Position numbers and translations under genes: made by a program | Source of the DNA: an uncultured Capnocytophaga sp. | GTDB taxonomy: Bacteria > Bacteroidota > Bacteroidia > Flavobacteriales > Flavobacteriaceae | NCBI RefSeq assembly: GCF_937936315.1 | Contig: NZ_CALGWU010000069.1 | Coordinates: forward strand, 1-5,128 | DNA length: 5,128 bases | Reading direction: 5' to 3' | In this document: positions 1 through 5,128 of the stretch, piece by piece | Position numbering within the stretch: the stretch's first letter is position 1 | Layout of the letters: the number at the start of each line of letters is the position of its first letter | Notes under the pieces: model-generated | What the model was told of the DNA's origin: nothing | The model's input: only the letters and a program-made list of their open reading frames with translations | The model's database searches: none

Positions 1-39
1 TGTAATTAGTTAATGAACAAATAATAAAAACATATAGAA
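1..39 (+). other. AT-rich upstream segment of the cluster
   Basis: These 39 bases precede the first start codon and are very AT-rich. I see no Bacteroidota-type promoter (a TAnnTTTG -7 box with an upstream TTG-containing -33 box) and no Shine-Dalgarno motif. The segment is too short to tell whether it is the 5' untranslated leader of the cluster or a spacer after another upstream gene, so the promoter probably lies outside the window. The A-rich stretch just before the ATG is typical of Bacteroidota translation starts. Confidence 0.4.
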
Positions 40-1014
40 ATGAAAAAGACAATAACCCTTTTAACTCTTAGTACTATTATGAACCTATCTGCACAACAAA
101 TGCACCCCGTGCAATATACCCGCAATGATGGTATTAGCATTGCCGCTAATGTCTATACTCCTGCTGGGTACGATAACACCAAAAAATACCCTGCTATAGT
201 GGTAGCCCACCCTAACGGTGGCGTGAAAGAACAAGTCGCAGGTTTGTATGCCGAGCTTTTGGCTAAGCAAGGTTATATTGTGATAGCGCCCGATGCTGCT
301 TATCAAGGAGCCAGTGGAGGTACCCCTCGTAATGTAGATACCCCTTCCAGCCGTACTGCCGACCTTCACGCTGCTGCCGATTTTATCAGTACCTACGCCG
401 GGGTAGATGCCAATCGTATCGGGATACTCGGTATCTGTGGCGGAGGAGGCTATACACTCAATGCAGCAAAAACCGATAAGCGATTTAAAGCTGTAGCAAC
501 ATTAAGTATGTTCAACACAGGATTGGTGCGCCGTAATGGTTTTAAAAACTCGCAAGTAGCTACTATCCAACAACGACTTAAAGAGGCTTCCGAAGCCCGC
601 GAAGAAGAAGCTCGTGGTGGTCAGGTGCGTTATGTGGGCAATATGCCTAAAATGAGCAAAGAAGAGGTTGCTAAAATGCCTTTTGAACTCTATCGCGAAG
701 GTTATGAATATTATCTTGAAACCCATGCCCACCCAAACAGCACCTTCCGTTACACCCAAAGTAGTCTTCTGGACTTGATGCGCTTTGATGCTACCGACCA
801 AATAGAGCTTATCAACCAACCGCTCTTAATGCTTGCCGGTAGTAAAGCCGACACTCGTGATATGACCGAAGATGCCTTTGCTAAAGCCGTCAATGCACAA
901 CCTAAAGAACTCTATTTGCTTGAAGGAGCCACCCATATCCAAACCTATTGGAAAGAACCCTACGTAACCCAAGCAGTAAAGAAACTCACAGAGTTTTTTA
1001 AAAAGAATTTGTAA
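40..1014 (+). CDS. Exported alpha/beta hydrolase, Cys-nucleophile (dienelactone hydrolase-like)
   Basis: A 324-residue hydrolase, probably periplasmic. Residues 1-18 form a Sec signal peptide (two Lys, a hydrophobic stretch, then L-S-A before Gln19), with no lipobox. The alpha/beta hydrolase core follows: an oxyanion loop H57-P-N-G-G, the family block K63-E-Q, D85 with the Y-Q-G-x-S-G-G segment near residue 88, and the nucleophile elbow G131-I-C133-G-G. Cys replaces the usual Ser, as in dienelactone hydrolases and in a large group of poorly characterised bacterial hydrolases that share the K-E-Q block. His299 is the likely base and Asp271 the likely acid, with E277/D278 as alternatives. A charged insertion at about 180-215 probably forms the lid. 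The reaction should be ester, lactone or thioester cleavage; the substrate is unknown. It is the first gene of the cluster here and a paralogue of the gene at 1627. The start is supported by the signal peptide beginning there. Confidence 0.9.
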   Translation: MKKTITLLTLSTIMNLSAQQMHPVQYTRNDGISIAANVYTPAGYDNTKKYPAIVVAHPNGGVKEQVAGLYAELLAKQGYIVIAPDAAYQGASGGTPRNVDTPSSRTADLHAAADFISTYAGVDANRIGILGICGGGGYTLNAAKTDKRFKAVATLSMFNTGLVRRNGFKNSQVATIQQRLKEASEAREEEARGGQVRYVGNMPKMSKEEVAKMPFELYREGYEYYLETHAHPNSTFRYTQSSLLDLMRFDATDQIELINQPLLMLAGSKADTRDMTEDAFAKAVNAQPKELYLLEGATHIQTYWKEPYVTQAVKKLTEFFKKNL

Positions 1015-1029
1015 TAAATAAATAATTAA

Positions 1030-1052
1030 TCAGTCGTCAAGAATACTGACGA
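1030..1052 (+). other. Weak hairpin in the 44-base spacer before the flavoprotein gene
   Basis: The spacer between the first two genes holds two mutually exclusive short stems. One pairs TCAGT (1030-1034) with ACTGA (1045-1049) around a 10-base loop. The other pairs TCGTCA (1034-1039) with TGACGA (1047-1052) around a 7-base loop and ends six bases before the ATG at 1059. It is followed by A residues, not T, so it is not an intrinsic terminator on the plus strand. It could slow ribosome entry or mark an RNA processing point, but stems this short also occur by chance. Confidence 0.25.
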
Positions 1053-1058
1053 AAAAAG

Positions 1059-1616
1059 ATGAATAAAAGCAAATTATTAACACTTGCACTTGCTTTTTTT
1101 ACTTTAATAGGAACGGCAAGTTGCCAAAACAAAGACGAAGAAATGAACAACAAGAAGAATACCCAAAAGATTCTTTTTATCAACGGAAGCCCAAACCCTA
1201 ACGGCAATACGGCTCAGTTAGCACAAACATTACTCAAAGGAAAAACATACGAAACACTTAATCTAGTAGAGTATAGAGTCAATCATTACGGACAGACTCT
1301 CTCGGGCGACCAATTCGATGAAGTATTGACGAAAATTAGAAATGCCGATATCATTGTGCTTGGTTCTCCTGTATATTGGCACAATATAAGTAGCATCGTA
1401 CGCACCTTGTTAGAGCGTTTTTACGGGACTATTGCCCCAAATTCGTTTGCTCCTCGTAAACTCTTTTTTTTATATCAAGGTTTAAGTCCTTCCGAGTTTA
1501 TGATTAATGACGGAGAATACACTATAAAACGTTTTTGTGAAATGTATGGTTTTAGCTATGAAGGAATGGCTAACAATCAATCACAAGCACAAAAACTCTC
1601 CGAAAAACTGAAATAA
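1059..1616 (+). CDS. Lipoprotein flavodoxin-fold NAD(P)H-dependent oxidoreductase
   Basis: A 185-residue protein with an N-terminal lipoprotein leader and a flavodoxin-like FMN-binding domain. The leader has Lys3 and Lys5, a hydrophobic stretch to about residue 18, and a lipobox-like T19-A-S-C22. The residues after Cys22 are Q-N-K-D-E-E, which fits the Lys-plus-two-acidic surface export signal described for Capnocytophaga lipoproteins. The domain begins at about residue 36 with a beta strand and the phosphate loop G43-S-P-N-P-N-G-N-T51. A second FMN-contact segment follows at A96-D-I-I-V-L-G-S-P-V-Y-W107. The C-terminus (G-L-S-P near 141, then Y-G-F and a QKLSEKLK helix) resembles small NAD(P)H-dependent FMN reductases. 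The likely role is two-electron reduction of quinones or similar acceptors with bound FMN. An in-frame ATG at 1143 (Met29), just before the domain, could give a cytosolic form. G+C is about 37% by hand count, lower than gene 1. Confidence 0.85.
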   Translation: MNKSKLLTLALAFFTLIGTASCQNKDEEMNNKKNTQKILFINGSPNPNGNTAQLAQTLLKGKTYETLNLVEYRVNHYGQTLSGDQFDEVLTKIRNADIIVLGSPVYWHNISSIVRTLLERFYGTIAPNSFAPRKLFFLYQGLSPSEFMINDGEYTIKRFCEMYGFSYEGMANNQSQAQKLSEKLK

Positions 1617-1626
1617 TTAAAAGTAT

Positions 1627-2598
1627 ATGAAAAAGAATAATGTTTTAACTCCGATATGTTTATCTTTGGTAAGCATAGGGGCATTGGCACAAGAAAATGA
1701 GGTTATAGCTCAACCTCCTACCGAAACGGTAAATATTACTCCAGTAGTATTCAAAAACCAGACTTCTGGTTTTCAATTAGCAGGAGTGATTTATACTCCC
1801 ATAAAAATGAAGAAAAGCGACCATCTACCTGCGGTAGTAGTACAAGGACCTATGGGAGGTACTAAAGAACAAACCGCCAGTCTTTACGCACAACTTTTAG
1901 CTGAAAAAGGGTTTGTTACAATGGTGTATGATTATTCTTATTTTGGTTCTAGTGAAGGACAACCTCGCGCTTATGAAGACCCTACTATAAAAGCTACTGA
2001 CATCAATAGCGCAGTAGCTTTTATAACAAAATACCCCAATGTAGATAAAAACAAAATCTTTGCTGTAGGCATCTGTGGTTCAGGGGTGTATTTACCTTAC
2101 GCTGTTACTTTGGCTAAATCGTCTCCGTTGAAAGCTATTGCAGTAGTCAATCCTTTTGAAATGATCCACTTTGTCGCTCCTAATGGTAAGAGTGAAGCAC
2201 AACTGCTATCCGAAAAGAAACTGTATGAAGAAAAAGGTATTGTTACACGTGTAAATCTCATCGAAGAAGGTTCTGAAGGAGCTGAGTATTACTACAACAG
2301 CAAACGAGGAGCTGCTCCTAATTGGTTGCCGTTTGCGTCTTGGTCTGAGCTTTCTTGGCGCAAATTCTTTCCTGCCGAAGAAGTAAAAAAACTACATACA
2401 CCTTTCTTGGTAATAGCAGGCGAAAATGCTTTCACTCGCCAAGGAGCAGAATTGATGTATAACAATGCCGCTACTAATAGTAAGGAATTTTTTGTAGTTC
2501 CTAAGGCTCGACATTTCGATATGTACGACAAAGAAGCCTATCTATCAGTTATCATTCCTAAAATCATTACATTTTTTAATCAATATTCTAAACAATAG
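1627..2598 (+). CDS. Exported alpha/beta hydrolase, second Cys-nucleophile paralogue
   Basis: A 323-residue paralogue of the hydrolase at 40-1014: residues 68-155 align without gaps to residues 51-138 of that protein with about 41 of 88 identical (hand count). Residues 1-21 look like a Sec signal peptide ending A-L-A before Gln22; Cys11 is not in a lipobox. Shared features are the G-G-T-K-E-Q block (77-82), D102, G-Q-P-R (111-114) and the elbow G148-I-C150-G-S-G. His296 is the likely base. The position matching Asp271 of the paralogue is Phe269 (A-G-E-N-A-F-T-R), so the usual acid is missing; Glu275 aligns with Glu277 of the paralogue, and Glu266 is also near. It also has about 17 more residues before the core. 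The start lies 10 bases after the flavoprotein gene stop. Sampled G+C over the core is about 39%, against about 51% for the same region of gene 1. It may have a different substrate, or be a binding protein with weak activity. Confidence 0.88.
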   Translation: MKKNNVLTPICLSLVSIGALAQENEVIAQPPTETVNITPVVFKNQTSGFQLAGVIYTPIKMKKSDHLPAVVVQGPMGGTKEQTASLYAQLLAEKGFVTMVYDYSYFGSSEGQPRAYEDPTIKATDINSAVAFITKYPNVDKNKIFAVGICGSGVYLPYAVTLAKSSPLKAIAVVNPFEMIHFVAPNGKSEAQLLSEKKLYEEKGIVTRVNLIEEGSEGAEYYYNSKRGAAPNWLPFASWSELSWRKFFPAEEVKKLHTPFLVIAGENAFTRQGAELMYNNAATNSKEFFVVPKARHFDMYDKEAYLSVIIPKIITFFNQYSKQ

Positions 2599-2602
2599 CA
2601 AA

Positions 2603-3703
2603 ATGAAAAGAATTTTTATTCCCCTTACAGTGACCTTGGCCATAGGCTGTGCTACTCAACACCAAGGAGATACTTACACTTCTGACAAGAGTAAAAGCGC
2701 TGTGCTTGCTATTAAAGAACAAGGTTTCTTCACCGCAGGAGGTACTGTGCTTAAAACCGATGGCACTTTCGACCCCATTAAAGGTCAGTACAACCCCGCC
2801 GGACAAACTCTCCACGCCGATTATGCCAATATCTTCTACCAAGTACCTCAGCCTTACAACAATCACCGCGTGTACTTCCTGCACGGTTTCGGTCAGTCGC
2901 GTGTGGGCTGGATGAACACCCCCGATGGGCGCGAAGGGTTTGCCCCTATGTTCCTCCGCAAAGGCTATGCTACTTACCTTATCGACCAACCTCGCCGTGG
3001 GGCAGCAGGGCAACCCTCAGTAGAAGCTACAGTAACCACCCCTACTTTAGACCAAGCGTGGTTTACCCAATTCCGTATGGGATATTATCCTAAACTTTTT
3101 AGCAATTCTAAATTCCCCCAAGGAGAAGAAACACTACATAAGTTTTTCCAACAAATGACTCCTAACATAGGTGAGTTTGATATTCCAAAAGTAACGGAGG
3201 CTTTAGTCGCTACTTTCGAGAAAGGAGGTGACGGTATCTTTATCACGCACTCACAAGGTGGTATTATTGGTTGGAATGTTGCGATGCAAACCCCAAAAGT
3301 AACAGCTGTTGTAGCCATTGAGCCAGGCACTTTCCCCTTCCCCGAAGGTGAAGTTCCTACGATTACCAAAGAAAATACTTCTTTCCCTGTAGGAGGTTTT
3401 GGTGTACCTAAAGAACAGTTTCTCACCCTCACTAAGCGACCTATCGTTATCTATTTTGGTGACAATATTCCTGATTTCGATAAGACTGCCGAGCTACCCG
3501 CTCAAAACTTCTGGAGTGGTGTACGCGAATTGGCTTACAAATTTGCCGAAGTGATCAATGCCAACGGAGGTGACTGCAAAGTTATCGATTTGCCTAAGGC
3601 AGGTATCACTGGCAACACCCACTTTATGTTTCAAGACCTCAATAACCAAGAAGTTTTTGAACATATCTACAAATGGTTAGAAAGTAAGAAATTAGCAAAT
3701 TAA
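2603..3703 (+). CDS. Lipoprotein alpha/beta hydrolase, esterase-713-like
   Basis: A 366-residue hydrolase starting four bases after the previous stop. The leader is short, with a lipobox-like A13-I-G-C16, so it is probably a lipoprotein; the residues after Cys16 (A-T-Q-H-Q-G) do not resemble the surface export signal, so a periplasm-facing anchor is more likely. The fold starts near residue 88 with Y91-F-L-H-G-F-G, then T106-P-D-G-R-E-G, L118-R-K-G-Y and D128-Q-P-R-R-G. This arrangement is characteristic of the family named for Alcaligenes esterase 713, in which the acid is a Glu after the strand following the nucleophile. The matching triad is Ser217 (T-H-S-Q-G-G), Glu240 (A-I-E-P-G) and His340 (G-N-T-H-F). 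The first Gly of the G-x-S-x-G elbow is Thr215. The family's natural substrates are poorly known. A G+C-rich patch (about 55%) covers 2761-3060. Family placement is from remembered motifs. Confidence 0.87.
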   Translation: MKRIFIPLTVTLAIGCATQHQGDTYTSDKSKSAVLAIKEQGFFTAGGTVLKTDGTFDPIKGQYNPAGQTLHADYANIFYQVPQPYNNHRVYFLHGFGQSRVGWMNTPDGREGFAPMFLRKGYATYLIDQPRRGAAGQPSVEATVTTPTLDQAWFTQFRMGYYPKLFSNSKFPQGEETLHKFFQQMTPNIGEFDIPKVTEALVATFEKGGDGIFITHSQGGIIGWNVAMQTPKVTAVVAIEPGTFPFPEGEVPTITKENTSFPVGGFGVPKEQFLTLTKRPIVIYFGDNIPDFDKTAELPAQNFWSGVRELAYKFAEVINANGGDCKVIDLPKAGITGNTHFMFQDLNNQEVFEHIYKWLESKKLAN

Positions 3704-3709
3704 AATTGT

Positions 3710-4546
3710 ATGAAAAAAATTATTATCTTTGCAATGGTACTCTTGACAGTAGCGATGAGTGCCCAAGTAAAACAACAAAATACAATGAAAAAAGAAGCTA
3801 AAAAACAAACTGCTGGACGAGACCGCCTCGGTAATTTTGCACCTAAATTCGCTGAACTCAATGATGATATTCTTTTTGGACAAGTGTGGAGTCGTGAAGG
3901 GGAACTTTCTGCTCGTGACCGCAGTATGGTAACCATCGCTACCCTAATAGGGAGTGGAGCGCCTGATTTTACTATTAAGTCGCACCTTACCGAGGGCAAG
4001 AAAAACGGCATCAGCAAAGACGAAATAGCCGAGATGATTACCCATATTGCCTTTTATGCAGGCTGGCCTAAGGCGTGGAGTGCTTTCCTTGCTGCTAAGG
4101 AAGTCTATGCTAATGAAATAGCTGCCGACCCAAGCCATGGCAATGCAGGATATATCTTTGCCCTTGGCGAGCCTAATTCCCCCGAAAACAGCAAGCACTT
4201 TTCTGGTAAAAGCTATTTGAATGTATTGGTTGCCCCCGATAAGAAAAACAACATATTGGTTGCCAATGTTACTTTTGAGCCCTCTTGTCGTAACGATTGG
4301 CACGTGCATAGTGCCGAACAAATACTCTTGGCTACCGAAGGGACAGGTTGGTATCAAGAGTGGGGCAAGCCTGCCCAACTGCTGCAAAAAGGCGATGTGG
4401 TAGTAGTGCCTGCAGGGGTAAAACACTGGCACGGAGCTACCGCTCAAAGTTGGTTTGCCCATTTGGCTATAATGGATGTGCAAAAAGCTAAAACCGAATG
4501 GAAAGAACCTGTAAGTGAAAAAGAATATACTCAATTAACAAAATAA
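3710..4546 (+). CDS. Exported carboxymuconolactone decarboxylase-cupin fusion protein
   Basis: A 278-residue two-domain protein starting six bases after the previous stop. Residues 1-18 form a Sec signal peptide (M-S-A before Gln19) with no lipobox. Residues of about 38-135 form a CMD/AhpD-like helical domain with R69-D-R-S-M, H92, the E105/E108 helix and T111-H-I-A-F-Y-A-G-W-P120. The only Cys is Cys193, in the second domain, so the CxxC pair of AhpD peroxidase is absent and the domain belongs to the decarboxylase-like side of the family. Residues of about 165-255 form a cupin barrel: W197-H-V-H200 and Gln204 in the first motif, G228-D-V-V-V-V-P-A-G and H239-W-H-G in the second. Likely metal ligands are H198, H200, Q204 and H239. 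Such fusions often sit beside aldo/keto reductases and flavodoxins, but their reaction is not established and decarboxylation is only a family name. An in-frame ATG at 3785 (Met26) would remove the leader. Confidence 0.88.
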   Translation: MKKIIIFAMVLLTVAMSAQVKQQNTMKKEAKKQTAGRDRLGNFAPKFAELNDDILFGQVWSREGELSARDRSMVTIATLIGSGAPDFTIKSHLTEGKKNGISKDEIAEMITHIAFYAGWPKAWSAFLAAKEVYANEIAADPSHGNAGYIFALGEPNSPENSKHFSGKSYLNVLVAPDKKNNILVANVTFEPSCRNDWHVHSAEQILLATEGTGWYQEWGKPAQLLQKGDVVVVPAGVKHWHGATAQSWFAHLAIMDVQKAKTEWKEPVSEKEYTQLTK

Positions 4547-4554
4547 GAATTGCA

Positions 4555-5128
4555 ATGAAAAATATCCAATTAAACAACGGGGTACAAATGCCCCTATTGG
4601 GGTATGGAGTATTCCAAGTAGACCCCAAAGAATGTGAGCGTTGCGTAAGTGATGCTATTTCGGTAGGCTACCGAATGATTGACACTGCCCAAATCTACAA
4701 AAATGAAGAGGGTGTAGGTAACGCTATTAAGAAAAGTGGTATCGACCGCAAAGAGTTCTTTATCGTTACCAAAGTGTGGATAAGCAATGCTGGTTATGAA
4801 AAGGCAAAAGCCTCTATCGAAACCTCTTTGCATAAACTCCAAACCGATTATATCGATTTGCTACTCGTTCACCAACCTTTTGGCGATTATTACGGCTCTT
4901 ATCGCGCTATGGAAGAAGCCTACAAAGAAGGCAAAGTGCGCGCTATTGGGGTGAGCAACTTCTATGCCGATAGATACCTCGATTTGGCATACCACTGCGA
5001 GATAAAACCTGCTGTAAACCAAATGGAAACACACGTATTCTACCAACAGCAAGACCTCCAAGAGCTAATGCAAAAATACGATACCAAGCTAATGTCGTGG
5101 GGACCTTTTGCTGAAGGTAGAAACGATT
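4555..5128 (+). CDS. Aldo/keto reductase, 3' end outside the window
   Basis: An open frame from the ATG at 4555 runs to the window edge, giving 191 codons plus one base; family members are usually about 270-290 residues, so roughly two thirds are present. It begins directly with the aldo/keto reductase beta hairpin (N-N-G-V-Q-M-P-L-L-G-Y-G) and has no signal peptide, so it is cytosolic. The catalytic tetrad is complete: Asp43 and Tyr48 in I-D-T-A-Q-I-Y-K-N-E, Lys73 in V-T-K-V-W, and His106 in L-V-H-Q-P-F-G-D. The strand G132-V-S-N-F and N155-Q-M-E are also typical; the NADPH-binding C-terminal motif is beyond the edge. It should reduce aldehydes or ketones to alcohols with NADPH. H-Q-P instead of H-W-P is a common variant in bacterial 2,5-diketogluconate reductase-like enzymes. 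It starts eight bases after the CMD-cupin gene and is probably cotranscribed. It is the only leaderless product here. Confidence 0.93.
   Translation, partial: MKNIQLNNGVQMPLLGYGVFQVDPKECERCVSDAISVGYRMIDTAQIYKNEEGVGNAIKKSGIDRKEFFIVTKVWISNAGYEKAKASIETSLHKLQTDYIDLLLVHQPFGDYYGSYRAMEEAYKEGKVRAIGVSNFYADRYLDLAYHCEIKPAVNQMETHVFYQQQDLQELMQKYDTKLMSWGPFAEGRND

Noticed and set aside
1..39. Tail of an upstream gene ending at the TAA at 3-5
   Set aside because: Two or three bases before a stop are not enough to show a coding frame; stops are frequent in this AT-rich stretch.
1004..1011. Possible Bacteroidota -7 promoter box (AGAATTTG) at the end of gene 1
   Set aside because: It keeps the TTTG but lacks the TA of TAnnTTTG, and no convincing -33 box sits at the right distance.
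1034..1052. Intrinsic terminator after the first hydrolase gene
   Set aside because: The stem is 6 base pairs and is followed by A residues; the T-rich side is upstream of the stem for the minus strand, so it fits neither direction.
2649..2915. Plus-strand open frame of 88 codons overlapping the start of the esterase gene
   Set aside because: It is out of frame with the esterase, whose leader and family motifs span the same bases, and its Thr/Leu/Ser-rich translation shows no domain.
3710..4120. AhpD-type alkylhydroperoxidase function for the first domain of the fusion protein
   Set aside because: The CxxC motif needed for that activity is absent; the only Cys of the protein is residue 193 in the cupin part.
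3944..4534. Long open frame on the minus strand (196 codons) opposite the CMD-cupin gene
   Set aside because: It lies wholly inside a gene with two recognisable domains on the other strand, has no recognisable motif of its own, and its composition is what the antisense of that gene would give. The shorter minus-strand frames elsewhere are rejected for the same reason.

Overview
The window reads as one co-directional plus-strand gene cluster from a Bacteroidota bacterium, most likely a flavobacterium close to Capnocytophaga. The reasons are the A-rich start contexts without Shine-Dalgarno motifs, the many Sec leaders ending in 'SAQ' or 'LAQ', the moderate G+C content with patches, and a lipoprotein whose residues after the Cys (Q-N-K-D-E-E) resemble the surface export signal described in Capnocytophaga. 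The genus is an inference from style, not from a marker gene.

Layout: six genes fill the window. (1) 40-1014 is an exported alpha/beta hydrolase with a Cys nucleophile elbow (G-I-C-G-G). (2) 1059-1616 is a lipidated flavodoxin-fold NAD(P)H-dependent oxidoreductase. (3) 1627-2598 is a second exported Cys-type alpha/beta hydrolase, a diverged paralogue of gene 1. (4) 2603-3703 is a lipoprotein alpha/beta hydrolase of the esterase-713 type with a probable Ser/Glu/His triad. (5) 3710-4546 is an exported fusion of a carboxymuconolactone-decarboxylase (CMD) domain and a cupin domain. (6) 4555 to the window end is a leaderless, cytosolic aldo/keto reductase cut off by the window edge. Gaps are 44, 10, 4, 6 and 8 bases, and there is no terminator or minus-strand gene, so a single transcript is likely. 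The only spacer of any size (1015-1058) is AT-rich and holds a weak hairpin. No regulator or convincing promoter is inside the window.

Working together: five successive products carry Sec or lipoprotein leaders and only the last is cytosolic. Three hydrolases, a flavoprotein, a CMD-cupin protein and an aldo/keto reductase suggest an envelope pathway that hydrolyses and reduces ester, lactone, quinone or carbonyl compounds, for catabolism or for detoxifying reactive electrophiles. The substrate cannot be read from sequence. The most unusual points are the export of enzyme folds that are normally cytosolic (the flavodoxin fold and CMD-cupin), the loss of the usual acid residue in the second Cys hydrolase, and a clear difference in base composition between genes 2-3 and their neighbours.
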